Shown piece after piece: positions 1 to 7,433 of a stretch of DNA of 20,249 bases (its first letter is position 1; each line of letters opens with the position of its first letter). Below the pieces are notes generated by a model that saw only the letters and a list, made by a program, of their open reading frames with translations, did no database searches and was not told the origin of the DNA. Made by a program: the position numbers and the translations under genes. The DNA lies in NCBI GenBank assembly GCA_964478455.1, contig CAYZJD010000033.1, positions 1 to 20,249 of the forward strand, written 5' to 3'. This DNA is from CAYZJD01 sp964478455 (GTDB taxonomy: Bacteria > Acidobacteriota > Terriglobia > Bryobacterales > Bryobacteraceae).

Positions 1-97
1 CGTCTTTTTTTGAACATCGTTCGGCACGGCGGCATCATCCGCGCCGCAGGCGCGAATCGTCTGTCCAATCATCAGCACCTGGCGTATTGTGGAGACA

Positions 98-529
98 ATG
101 CCGACAGCAGCCGTGAAGGGTGATCGACCCTCCGAGGCCCTCCGCGTGCGGAGGTGTAACGACCTTACTTGTAACGCTCTGTTCACGATCTGCGAGCGCT
201 GCTACCGCGGGCAACGCTATTGCAGCGATGCATGCCGGAGTCGAATGCGGCGACAGCAACGGCTGGCCGCGGGGCGGCGCTATCAGGCCTCACCAGCCGG
301 AAAGCAGGCGCACTGTCGCCGTCAGCGGCGGTATCGGGAACGGCGCAAAGCAGCGAGTGTGACGCATCATAGTCCTGTTTTGATCATCAGCTCGCATCCA
401 AAACAGGCTCCATCGCTGGTCCGATGCATTATCTGCGGCTTCGAGAGCCGGTGGATTAATCCCTACGCCGGCCTAGAGTTCCCACTCCGGAGACGTCGCC
501 GCCGGCGAGATCGGCGGTTGGCGACCTGA
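98..529 (+). CDS. Small Arg-rich, Cys-rich zinc-ribbon-like hypothetical protein
   Basis: I do not recognise a named family. The product is about 143 residues. Its N-terminal half carries cysteines spaced like a small zinc finger (ICERCYRGQRYCSDACR), followed by a strongly basic stretch with repeated QRRYRERR-type motifs. A second CxxC pair (RCIICGFESRWINPY) follows, and the end is poly-arginine. Basic zinc-finger proteins of this style would suit nucleic-acid binding, but that is an inference. From memory, similar small proteins occur near mobile elements in high-GC genomes; nothing here proves it and no transposase is visible beside it. The ATG at 98 is preceded closely by GGAGACA; an in-frame GTG at 89 is an alternative. 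The gene stands alone, with nearly 900 bases of non-coding sequence before cheW. It may be a passenger of, or a remnant from, a mobile element. Confidence 0.5.
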   Translation: MPTAAVKGDRPSEALRVRRCNDLTCNALFTICERCYRGQRYCSDACRSRMRRQQRLAAGRRYQASPAGKQAHCRRQRRYRERRKAASVTHHSPVLIISSHPKQAPSLVRCIICGFESRWINPYAGLEFPLRRRRRRRDRRLAT

Positions 530-1202
530 TGTTCAAATTTCTACGTTTTTACATGATCGGTAACACCGATTGCACGAGTGCAGGGCGTTCTGGCCGTACA
601 AATTGCGAGGTACGCATTCCTGCAACCCGAGATCATGTGCCATGCGGCCTGGGTACTCAACGGTTTCGACGGTGGCAAAGAAGTACGAGTCTTGCGCGAA
701 GTCGGTTCCCCATTGTTTTGACGGAAGTATCGTCCGTGGCATGTAATCGTGTCCGCACGGCTTACTCAACGCTAAAGGGGCGGATGGGACCCGCTTCGAA
801 AAAGGGGCTCATGGGGGTGTGCGCCCTGGCATGCATGCCCCGAGAACCGAAGCACTCGTAGCGCTCGCCGACAGGGCAAGCCGGGCGGCCCTCCCCGCGT
901 CTGACTTTCAGCATCAGGAGTGCTCCGGAAGGAGCCGGCAACCGGGCCGGGAGACGTTGCAGCCTGCTTTTGCGTACTATTCGGGGAATTGCGATCGCCA
1001 TCCCGGCAACCGCCGATTTGTGGCCGGCATCATCCCGGAACGGCGATCGGCATGGCCCGGAATCCGCACGGTCTGTCGCGAACAAAAGGTTACTCATGAC
1101 ACCTCACTTGCGGCTTAATAGCCGGCTGTGGGCGCAGGGTACACATGCTCGGCGGCATCGCTTGGGACGGCAACGCCGGGCAGTGGTCTCCGGCGGCCTG
1201 CC
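530..1202. other. Gene-poor stretch with small palindromes
   Basis: No convincing gene lies here; the reading frames have no recognisable motifs or good ribosome sites. Visible structure includes a short hairpin at 556-570 (ATCGGT/ACCGAT), a perfect 12-base palindrome GGCATGCATGCC at 828-839, and an imperfect inverted repeat at 992-1049. At 870-914 there is a segment weakly resembling the repeat between flgN and flgK, sharing a TGACTTTCA-type string next to a GC-rich hairpin. An open frame from GTG 578 to 721 encodes 47 residues of unknown identity. Overall it looks like eroded accessory sequence, in contrast to the tightly packed genes after 1418. Confidence 0.5.
992..1049. repeat. Imperfect inverted repeat (15-base arms)
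   Basis: The left arm CGATCGCCATCCCGG (992-1006) is matched at 13 of 15 bases by the reverse complement of CCGGAACGGCGATCG (1035-1049). A further related string, CGATCGGCATGGCCCGG, starts at 1045. The arms enclose a 28-base loop. No T-tract follows, so this is not an obvious terminator. It may be the end of a decayed mobile element or a folded repeat. Confidence 0.45.
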
Positions 1203-1319
1203 AGGCTGCTGAGAAACGGTGACAGGCAACACTTTCCACGCGCCGGGGGCCGCGAGTGCATGATTCTGCGTAACCGGCGGCTTGGGACAGCGAAGCCTGC
1301 CAACGTTTCTCAGCAGCCT
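1203..1319. repeat. 117-bp MITE-like element with 16-bp perfect terminal inverted repeats
   Basis: AGGCTGCTGAGAAACG at 1203-1218 is the exact reverse complement of CGTTTCTCAGCAGCCT at 1304-1319. After one mismatch, two further bases pair inward. The interior holds no ORF of note. Its left side (ACAGGCAACACTTTCCACG and on through CGCCGGGGG) and right side (GGGACAGCGAAGCCTGCCA) closely match the element at 9895-10004, so they belong to one dispersed repeat family. The element ends just upstream of the candidate cheW promoter. No clear target-site duplication is visible. It could be a non-autonomous mobile element or a REP-like hairpin unit. Confidence 0.75.
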
Positions 1320-1326
1320 CCTAAAC

Positions 1327-1354
1327 TAATGCAAATCGCCGAGCGCGCCGATAG
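1327..1354 (+). promoter_or_regulatory. Candidate sigma-28 promoter for the chemotaxis operon
   Basis: GCCGATAG at 1347-1354 matches the sigma-28 -10 element GCCGATAA at seven of eight bases. A TAAT at 1327-1330 could serve as a weak -35, with a 16-base spacer instead of the usual 15. It lies about 65 bases upstream of cheW and is the only promoter-like signal I find there. Che operons are often transcribed by sigma-28, and fliA is encoded in this same window. The match is clearly weaker than the one before flgM. Confidence 0.4.
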
Positions 1355-1417
1355 AGAGTCGAGGCGGTCCGCGGAGCGAATCCGTCCCGCCAGCAGAATC
1401 AGGAGGAAGGAAAGCGT

Positions 1418-1939
1418 ATGCCAGCGTCTACCGTCGCCGGCCCCGAAACGACCGTTGAGGCGAAGTCGAGGGAGCGGGCCGGAAAGTACCTTGTGTTCCA
1501 ACTAGGGCGCGAGGAGTTCGGGATTCGAGTTCTGAAGGTCCGGGAAATCATGGGGCTGCAAGACATCACGGCGGTGCCGCAAATGCCGGCGCACGTCAAG
1601 GGGGTGATCAATCTTCGCGGCAAGGTGATCCCGGTCGTGGATCTGCGGCTGAAGTTTGGCCTTCCCGAGGCGGAGTACACCCAGCGCACCTGCATCATCG
1701 TGGTTCAGATCAATGGGGAGAGCGGTCGCATGCTGACCGGGATCGTGGTGGACGGTGTGGCCGAAGTGCTGAATCTCACCGCGGCCGAAATTGAGGACAC
1801 GCCGGATTTCGGGCACGGGGTGGACACGCCGTATCTGCTGGGCATGGCGAAGGTCAAAGGCAAGGTGAAGATCCTGCTGGACATCGACCAGATCCTGGCG
1901 TCGAGCGATCTGGGCGCCTTGCAGGAGGTGCTGGCGTAA
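1418..1939 (+). CDS. cheW: Chemotaxis coupling protein CheW
   Basis: CheW is the scaffold that couples receptors (MCPs) to the kinase CheA in membrane-associated signalling arrays. The 173-residue product is a single CheW/SH3-like domain. After a short polar N-terminus come KYLVFQLGREEFGIRVLKV, VREIMGLQDITAVPQMP, then VKGVINLRGKVIPVVDLR, which is the family signature, and LTGIVVDGVAEVLNL. The length is typical of the family. An AGGAGGAAGGAAAG tract upstream supports the ATG at 1418. It is the first gene of the che operon; cheA follows after about 110-125 bases that contain a small hairpin. Family assignment is secure. No receptor gene is in the window, so the MCP partners must be encoded elsewhere. 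Confidence 0.97.
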   Translation: MPASTVAGPETTVEAKSRERAGKYLVFQLGREEFGIRVLKVREIMGLQDITAVPQMPAHVKGVINLRGKVIPVVDLRLKFGLPEAEYTQRTCIIVVQINGESGRMLTGIVVDGVAEVLNLTAAEIEDTPDFGHGVDTPYLLGMAKVKGKVKILLDIDQILASSDLGALQEVLA

Positions 1940-2012
1940 CAGGTTCCAACGGAGGACCTGGCAAGGTTTCAGAGGGCTGCACCGGTCCGCTGTCAGTTCC
2001 GCGGTGAGAACT
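1940..2012 (+). other. cheW-cheA intercistronic hairpins
   Basis: Directly after the cheW stop codon, CAGGTTCC and GGACCTG (1940-1960) can pair into a short bulged hairpin. A second, weaker one is AGTTC/GAACT (1995-2012). No T-tract follows, so termination is unlikely. They may affect mRNA stability or the CheW:CheA ratio. This is the only sizeable gap inside an otherwise overlapping operon. Confidence 0.3.
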
Positions 2013-2064
2013 AGAGGCGAGGTATGGGCAGCAGAGCGCGCCGAGGCGCGTGCAAAAGACCGGC

Positions 2065-4197
2065 ATGAACGAAGGAGACAACAGGGAGCAGGAAGGGCAA
2101 GGACTTCGCGATCAGATCGAGACGCTGGCGTTGCAGCTTGTGGTCGGCTGGCCTGAGGCTGCCGAGGAAAGCGGCCCAACCGGGCCGCGGCCGGCTTCGG
2201 TGAAGCCGGCCCTGGTCCGCATCCGGGAGCAGGCGGCAGCGACGGGAAGGCCCGCGTTGGCCGGCTTGGCCGGCACCCTGGCTCAAACGGTCGAGGAGAT
2301 CGAGGGCCAGGAGGTCCTCAATTACCACGCCCTCGCACAGGCGCTCGAAGCGGGCATATCGCAGCTTCAACAAGCGCTGGAGCATGAAGAAGACGCGGCG
2401 CCTCCAACCGAGCCGAGCCAAACGGCCAGCGAGTGGCTGCCCGCGGGATCGCTGGCGCAGGATGCGGAGTTGCTGGCGGACTTCCTGGTGGAGTCGCGGG
2501 AACACCTTAGCACGATCGAGACGCAACTGCTGGCTCTGGAACAGAACCCGGATAATCCGGAGGCGTTGCACGCGGTGTTTCGGGCGTTCCACACGCTGAA
2601 GGGACTGGCGGGGTTCCTGGAGTTCACCGCCATCCGCGAGGTTTCGCACCAGACGGAAACCGCGCTCGAGATGGCGCGCAATGGCGAGCTTTCGATCACG
2701 CCGGAGGTGATCGACGCGGTCCTGGCAGCGGGAGACTACATCCGGCGCTGGCTTAGCCAGCTTGAGGCAGCGACGCAGGGGCGAGCCGTGGGCGCAGCGG
2801 AGCCCAACCAGGTGGTAGTTGATCGAATCCGCAAAGTGGCGCACGGCGGGGTGGCACCAGGTGGACCACCTGAGGCGCCAACGGCTGCCGGCGGGACGCC
2901 GCCCGACGCCGCGCTGCCCGGGGCAAGCGTTGAGCCGCCCGGCCAAGGCCAGGCAGCGGGCGAGGCCGCGCCACCTGCTCACAACGAACCTCGCGGGAGC
3001 CAGCAGACCGTCAAAGTCGACACGGCCAAGCTCGACTACATGGTGGACATGGTGGGGGAGATGGTGATTGCGCAGTCGATGCTGCGGCACGACCCGAGCC
3101 TGAACTCCATCCACAGCCCGCGGCTGATGCGGAACCTGTCCCAACTATCGCGCATTACCAGCGAGGTCCAGAAGACAGCCATGGCGATGCGGATGGTACC
3201 GGTCAGCCACCTTTTCCAACGGACCGCGCGAGTCGTGCGGGACCTCTCCCGGAAGTCCGGCAAGCGCGTGGATCTCCGCTTCAGCGGCGAGGACACGGAG
3301 CTGGACCGCACGATCATCGAGGAACTGGCGGACCCGCTGATGCACATGGTGCGCAACGCCCTCGACCACGGCATCGAGCCGCCGGAGGAGCGGGCACGGC
3401 AAGGCAAGGACCCGACCGGCCGGCTGGATCTCGGGGCCGGGCACCAGGCCGGGCAGATCCTGATTGAGGTGAGCGACGACGGGCGCGGCCTCGACCGCGA
3501 GAAGATCCTCCGCAAAGCCCGCGAACGAGAACTCGCCGCGGCGGGGGACGCGCTGTCCGACTCCGAGGTGTTTCAGCTTATCTTCGAGCCCGGCTTTTCG
3601 ACGGCCGAGCAGGTAACGGAGATCTCCGGGCGAGGGGTGGGGATGGACGTGGTCCGCAAGCAGCTTCAGAAGCTGCGCGGGCGCGTCGAGATCCAGTCGA
3701 CGCCGGGACGCGGGACAAGGTTCCTGCTGCGGTTGCCGCTGACGCTGGCGATCATCGAAGGCCTGGTCGTGCTGGTCGGGGAGGAGCGCTATATCGCTCC
3801 GCTGTTCTCGGTGCGGGAGATGCTGCGACCTGGGCCGGGGTCGCTCACCGAGGTGCCGGGCAAAGGCGAAATGGCGCTGGTGCGGGGGCGGCTACTGCCG
3901 CTGGTGCGCCTGTATCGCCGGTTCGGCGTGAAACCGCGCACGGAGGACCCGTGCGAGGGCCTGCTGATCGTCGTCGAGAACGGCAACAAATCCTACTGCC
4001 TGTTCGTGGACGACCTGATCGGCAAGCAGGAAGTCGTCATCAAAAGCCTTGGGGAAATGATGAAGAACACACCGGGCATCGCCGGCGGCGCCATCCTCGG
4101 GGATGGAAGGGTCGGGCTGATCCTGGACGTCGAGGCGCTCTTCGGGGCAAAGGCTGACGGCGGGGGACACACCGACAGTGGCTTCCTGCGGCGCTGA
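2065..4197 (+). CDS. cheA: Chemotaxis histidine kinase CheA
   Basis: CheA autophosphorylates on a histidine and passes phosphate to CheY and CheB. Numbering from ATG 2065 (710 residues), the first 110 or so are helical and Ala/Leu/Gln-rich and look like an Hpt-type bundle without the histidine motif. The real Hpt (P1) domain follows at about 133-237, with AFHTLKGLAGF and the phospho-accepting His176. A Pro/Gly/Ala-rich linker of about 75 residues comes next, with no P2 CheY-binding domain evident. P3 dimerisation is at about 314-375. The P4 ATPase has the N box (MVRNALDHGIEPPEER), G1 (DDGRGLD), F (FEPGFST) and G2 (GRGVGMDVV). The C-terminal CheW-like P5 domain runs from about 565. The start is uncertain: an in-frame GTG at 2050 has GAGG just upstream, while ATG 2065 lacks a clear ribosome site. 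The gene overlaps cheR by 20 bases. Confidence 0.96.
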   Translation: MNEGDNREQEGQGLRDQIETLALQLVVGWPEAAEESGPTGPRPASVKPALVRIREQAAATGRPALAGLAGTLAQTVEEIEGQEVLNYHALAQALEAGISQLQQALEHEEDAAPPTEPSQTASEWLPAGSLAQDAELLADFLVESREHLSTIETQLLALEQNPDNPEALHAVFRAFHTLKGLAGFLEFTAIREVSHQTETALEMARNGELSITPEVIDAVLAAGDYIRRWLSQLEAATQGRAVGAAEPNQVVVDRIRKVAHGGVAPGGPPEAPTAAGGTPPDAALPGASVEPPGQGQAAGEAAPPAHNEPRGSQQTVKVDTAKLDYMVDMVGEMVIAQSMLRHDPSLNSIHSPRLMRNLSQLSRITSEVQKTAMAMRMVPVSHLFQRTARVVRDLSRKSGKRVDLRFSGEDTELDRTIIEELADPLMHMVRNALDHGIEPPEERARQGKDPTGRLDLGAGHQAGQILIEVSDDGRGLDREKILRKARERELAAAGDALSDSEVFQLIFEPGFSTAEQVTEISGRGVGMDVVRKQLQKLRGRVEIQSTPGRGTRFLLRLPLTLAIIEGLVVLVGEERYIAPLFSVREMLRPGPGSLTEVPGKGEMALVRGRLLPLVRLYRRFGVKPRTEDPCEGLLIVVENGNKSYCLFVDDLIGKQEVVIKSLGEMMKNTPGIAGGAILGDGRVGLILDVEALFGAKADGGGHTDSGFLRR

Positions 4198-5035
4198 GCC
4201 ACGGCCGTTGACGCGGCGTGAGTTCGAGTGGATTCGCACGCTGGCGCGCGAGAAGTTCGGCCTTGACCTGCGCACGGGTAAAGAGGAACTGGTGTCCGCC
4301 CGGCTCGGCCGCATCTTGCGAGAGGGGCGCTTCCGATCCTTCGACGACTACTTCCGTCACGTGACCGAAGACGAGACGGAACAGTCACTGATCGCGCTGA
4401 TCAACGCTCTGACGACGAATTTCACCTCCTTCGACCGCGAGCCTGCCCATTTCGATTTCCTCCGGCATTCCGTCATTCCCGCCCTTGGCCACCGGGAGCG
4501 CATCGAGGTTTGGAGCGCAGCCTGTGCGAGCGGCGAGGAGCCGTATTCGATCGCCTTTTGCCTGCTCGATGAGCTGGGCCTGGAAGCCGCAGCGAGGATC
4601 CGCATCCTGGCGAGCGACATCTCGACCAAGGCGCTGGAAACCGCCCGAATCGGGATGTACCCGGCAGAGCGGTTCGCCGGGCTCGCGCGGGAGCGGCTCC
4701 GCCGGTATCTCTTGCGGGGCGCCGGACGCTGGCAGGGCTGGTACAAGGTCAAACCGGACGTGCAGCGGCTGGTGGAGTTCCGGCGGATCAACCTGGTGGA
4801 GCCAAACCTTGCCGCCGGCGTCTTCCCGGTGGTCTTCTGCCGGAATGTGCTTATCTACTTTGACAAGCGGACGCAGGAGCAGGTGGTGAACCGGTTGGTG
4901 AGGCACCTGGAGCCCGGCGGGTACTTGTTCGTGGGCCACGCCGAGAGCCTGAGCGGGATCCGGCACGGTTTCGAATACATCCGGCCGGCCACGTATCGCA
5001 CGCTGGCCACTTCCGGAGCCGGGGAGCGGGAGTGA
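4178..5035 (+). CDS. cheR: Chemotaxis receptor methyltransferase CheR
   Basis: CheR uses S-adenosylmethionine to methylate glutamates on receptors, the slow arm of adaptation. The 285-residue product has the all-helical N-terminal CheR domain (residues 8-65), then TTNFTSFDREPAHF (79-92), the SAM-binding motif WSAACASGEEPYSIA (112-126), ILASDIST, and FCRNVLIYFDK (220-230). Length is typical. The usual FFRE reads FDRE here; I regard this as family variation. It starts at GTG 4178 inside the end of cheA, implying translational coupling, and its stop overlaps the cheD start as GTGA. There is no C-terminal pentapeptide-binding or TPR extension. Confidence 0.96.
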   Translation: MASCGAEPRPLTRREFEWIRTLAREKFGLDLRTGKEELVSARLGRILREGRFRSFDDYFRHVTEDETEQSLIALINALTTNFTSFDREPAHFDFLRHSVIPALGHRERIEVWSAACASGEEPYSIAFCLLDELGLEAAARIRILASDISTKALETARIGMYPAERFAGLARERLRRYLLRGAGRWQGWYKVKPDVQRLVEFRRINLVEPNLAAGVFPVVFCRNVLIYFDKRTQEQVVNRLVRHLEPGGYLFVGHAESLSGIRHGFEYIRPATYRTLATSGAGERE

Positions 5036-5553
5036 ACCTAGTCATCGTGGGGATTTCGGACTGTCGCCTGAGCAGCAGGCCGGACGACGCGCTGGTTACG
5101 TACGCGCTCGGTTCCTGTGTGGCGGTCGCCATTCACGACCCGGTTGCCGGCGTCGGCGGGCTGCTGCACATCATGCTGCCCGAGTCGGCGATCAGGCCCG
5201 AGAAAGCGCGGCAGAGCCCATTCATGTTCGCCGACACGGGGCTGCCGCTGCTGTTCCGCAGCGCTTATCAACTCGGAGCCGAGAAGCGCCGGCTGACGGT
5301 GTGGATCGCCGGCGGCGCGCAGGTGATGAACGACAACGGGGCGTTTGACATCGGGCGGCGGAATTGCCTCGCTATCCGAAAGCTGCTGTGGAGGGCGGGC
5401 GTGCTGATCCACGGGGAAGAAACCGGAGGCTCTACCTCGCGGACTGTGCGCCTGGAGGTGGGGACGGGCCGGTTCTGGCTGCGTGGGGCCGGCGAGGCGG
5501 AAAGAGAGCTGGCGGCGAGTAAACGGGGGGCGGCATGGCCTTCGCGATCTTGA
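5032..5553 (+). CDS. cheD: Chemoreceptor glutamine deamidase CheD
   Basis: CheD deamidates specific glutamines on chemoreceptors and, in many bacteria, interacts with the CheC-type CheY phosphatase. The 173-residue protein has the family core YALGSCVAVAIHD and GGLLHIMLP, with the Thr23, Cys29 and His46 triad in the same spacing as the known catalytic Thr-Cys-His set. Later come VWIAGGAQV, NDNGAFDIGRRN and the GEETGGSTSRTVRLEVGTG block. The C-terminal tail, about 20 residues after WLRGAGEAE, is unstructured and overlaps the start of cheY by 19 bases. It starts at GTG 5032, overlapping the cheR stop. Its partner here would be CheX, since no CheC is encoded nearby. Confidence 0.95.
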   Translation: MNLVIVGISDCRLSSRPDDALVTYALGSCVAVAIHDPVAGVGGLLHIMLPESAIRPEKARQSPFMFADTGLPLLFRSAYQLGAEKRRLTVWIAGGAQVMNDNGAFDIGRRNCLAIRKLLWRAGVLIHGEETGGSTSRTVRLEVGTGRFWLRGAGEAERELAASKRGAAWPSRS

Positions 5554-5921
5554 TTGTGGACGATTCCCCGGCGATGCGATCGTTCATCCGCCGGGTGATG
5601 GACCTGTCCGGGCTGGAGGTCTCCTCCTGCCTGGAGGCGTCCAACGGTGAAGAAGCACTCGACGTGCTGAGGCGGCACTGGGTGGATGCCGTGCTCACGG
5701 ACATCAACATGCCGTGCATGAACGGCGAGCAGTTCGTCCGGCGGCTGGGCGAAGACGCCGTGCTGAAATCCGTTCCGGTGCTGGTGGTCTCCACCGACGC
5801 GACAGACGTGCGCATCCGGCGGATGCTCGAGCTGGGGGTCAGAGGCTACCTGAAGAAGCCGTTCTCACCGGAGGTGTTGCGGGAGGAACTGGAGCGAGTC
5901 CTGGAGGGAAGTGATGCCTGA
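5535..5921 (+). CDS. cheY: Chemotaxis response regulator CheY
   Basis: CheY is a single receiver domain that, once phosphorylated by CheA, binds the flagellar switch (FliM/FliN) and changes motor rotation. The 128-residue product shows all key residues: the acidic pair VDDS at residues 9-10, phospho-acceptor Asp56 in LTDINMP, the switch Ser/Thr in VVSTDA, and the lysine in GYLKKPF. A G-rich tract (GGGGGGCGGC) precedes ATG 5535. The gene overlaps cheD upstream and cheX downstream. Its position between cheD and cheX, plus the lack of an output domain, makes the motor-facing CheY role most likely; a CheA-linked adaptation regulator cannot be excluded. Confidence 0.93.
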   Translation: MAFAILIVDDSPAMRSFIRRVMDLSGLEVSSCLEASNGEEALDVLRRHWVDAVLTDINMPCMNGEQFVRRLGEDAVLKSVPVLVVSTDATDVRIRRMLELGVRGYLKKPFSPEVLREELERVLEGSDA

Positions 5922-6363
5922 AGGGGAACAGGAAAAGGCGATCGCCGAGGGCGCTCGCGAAGTGCTGGAAACGATGTTCTTCACTGAGGTACTGGGCCCG
6001 GCTCCGGCGGAAGCGGTGCTGGAAGACGAGCGTTGGGTGAGCCTCGAGTTCCGGGGGAGTCCTCCAGGGGGTTTGTCGGTGGGCGTGTCGGCGCCCGCGG
6101 CGCGGCGGATGGCAGCCGATTTCCTCGGCGTGGAGGACGCGAAGGCGCTCTCCGAGGCACAGGTCGGCGAGGTGCTCTGCGAGCTGGCGAACATGATCGG
6201 CGGCTCGATACTGAGCCGTCTGGAGAGCGAGACCATCTTCGATCTAGGGCGGCCCGAGGCGGCGGCCTCCGCGCCGGAGGAGGCGGGAGCGGGCGTGGTT
6301 TGCTGCCGCTTCGATCTCAGCGACGGGCTGCTGGCTGTCAGGCTCGCGATGCGAGGTGGCTAG
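5914..6363 (+). CDS. cheX: CheX-type CheY-P phosphatase
   Basis: CheX/CheC/FliY-family proteins dephosphorylate CheY-P. The 149-residue product contains one copy of the active-site helix, GEVLCELANMIGG, with the E-x-x-N pair at Glu90 and Asn93. A single active helix and this length fit CheX (usually dimeric) rather than CheC, which generally has two. The ATG at 5914 has GGAGG six bases upstream; GTG 5911 is too close to that site. The gene overlaps the cheY stop by eight bases, and its TAG shares one base with the cheB GTG. Co-location with cheY supports the phosphatase role, which I infer from the motif. Confidence 0.85.
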   Translation: MPEGEQEKAIAEGAREVLETMFFTEVLGPAPAEAVLEDERWVSLEFRGSPPGGLSVGVSAPAARRMAADFLGVEDAKALSEAQVGEVLCELANMIGGSILSRLESETIFDLGRPEAAASAPEEAGAGVVCCRFDLSDGLLAVRLAMRGG

Positions 6364-7433
6364 TGACGGGCGGGCGGATCCGCGTGCTGATCGTGGACGA
6401 TTCCGCGATCGTGCGCAAGATCCTGGTCGAGGCGCTCTCGGAGGAAAGCGACATCGAAGTCGTCGGCACGGCGCCCGATCCGTACGTGGCGCGGGACAAG
6501 ATCCTGGCTCTGGCGCCAGACGTAGTAACGCTCGACGTTGAGATGCCCCGCATGGACGGGCTCACCTTCCTTCGCAAGCTGATGCACTACCGGCCTCTTC
6601 CGGTGGTAGTGATCAGCTCGCTCACCCAGCCGTCGGCAATTGCCGCGATGGAGGCGCTGCGTCTCGGCGCAGTCGACGTGCTCCCCAAGCCGGGCGGACC
6701 GTACTCGGTCGGCGAGCTGCGATTGGCTCTAGCCAGCAAGGTGCGGGCTGCCGCCTCTGCCCGTGTGCGTCCCGCGCGGGAGCAGGTTCCGTCGTCCCCG
6801 GCAAGCATGCCGGCGGCGCCCGGGCACGGGCGCTTGCCGTCCCTTATCGCAATTGGCGCTTCCACCGGAGGCGTGGAGGCGATCCAATCGGTGCTCACCC
6901 AGTTGCCCCAGCAGAGTCCAGGCATCGTGGTGGTTCAGCACATCCCGCCGGTCTTTTCGGGCGCATTTGCCGGGCGGCTGAACCAATTGTGCCGTCTGCG
7001 AGTCAAGGAGGCCGCTGACGGGGACCTTGTGGAACCGGGCTTGGCCCTGATCGCCCCGGGCGACTACCACATGGTTGTGCGGCAGGCTGGGACAAGATAT
7101 CGCGTGATCGTCAAGAGCGGCCCGAAAGTCTGCTACCAGCGTCCTTCGGTGGATGTGTTATTCGCGTCGGTGGCGGAGGCGGCAGGCGGCGACGCCGTGG
7201 GCGCTCTGCTGACCGGAATGGGCACCGATGGCGCGCAGGGTCTGCTGAAGATGCGGCAGACTGGGGCGCGGACCATCGCCCAGAACGAGGCGACCTCGGT
7301 CGTCTTCGGCATGCCGCGGGAGGCGATCCGTCTCGGCGCCGCGGCCGAGGTTCTGCCGCTCGGGGCCATCGGGCCGGCGCTGTTGCGGCCGGGGCACAGT
7401 GTAACCGCAGAGGCGCAGAAAACGCAGAGATGA
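6363..7433 (+). CDS. cheB: Chemotaxis protein-glutamate methylesterase CheB
   Basis: CheB removes methyl groups from receptors (and may deamidate them) when phosphorylated by CheA. The 356-residue protein has an N-terminal receiver with VDDSA, Asp58 in VTLDVEMPRMDG and Lys in VLPKPGG, then an Ala/Pro-rich linker, then the esterase domain. The catalytic Ser-His-Asp set is visible: Ser167 in GASTGG, His193 in VVQHIPP and Asp289 in LTGMGTDGA. The GTG at 6363 has GAGG six bases upstream and overlaps the cheX stop. The last ten or so residues (VTAEAQKTQR) are encoded by the palindromic repeat at 7403-7470, which also supplies the stop codon, so the native C-terminus appears replaced by repeat sequence. 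Confidence 0.96.
   Translation: MTGGRIRVLIVDDSAIVRKILVEALSEESDIEVVGTAPDPYVARDKILALAPDVVTLDVEMPRMDGLTFLRKLMHYRPLPVVVISSLTQPSAIAAMEALRLGAVDVLPKPGGPYSVGELRLALASKVRAAASARVRPAREQVPSSPASMPAAPGHGRLPSLIAIGASTGGVEAIQSVLTQLPQQSPGIVVVQHIPPVFSGAFAGRLNQLCRLRVKEAADGDLVEPGLALIAPGDYHMVVRQAGTRYRVIVKSGPKVCYQRPSVDVLFASVAEAAGGDAVGALLTGMGTDGAQGLLKMRQTGARTIAQNEATSVVFGMPREAIRLGAAAEVLPLGAIGPALLRPGHSVTAEAQKTQR

Noticed and set aside
1..123. Open frame running in from the left edge (40 codons, ends at TGA 121-123)
   Set aside because: No start is visible and I recognise no motif; it overlaps the start of the 98-529 ORF and cannot be supported from this window.
578..721. 47-codon ORF starting at GTG 578
   Set aside because: There is no ribosome site and no recognised motif; it is as likely a chance frame in eroded sequence.
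762..1097. 111-codon minus-strand frame
   Set aside because: Composition is like other chance frames in GC-rich DNA, there is no ribosome site, and it overlaps palindromic repeat-like sequence.
1502..3144. Long minus-strand frames opposite cheW and cheA
   Set aside because: They are shadows of the real genes, caused by high GC at third positions, and have low-complexity Arg/His/Leu-rich products.
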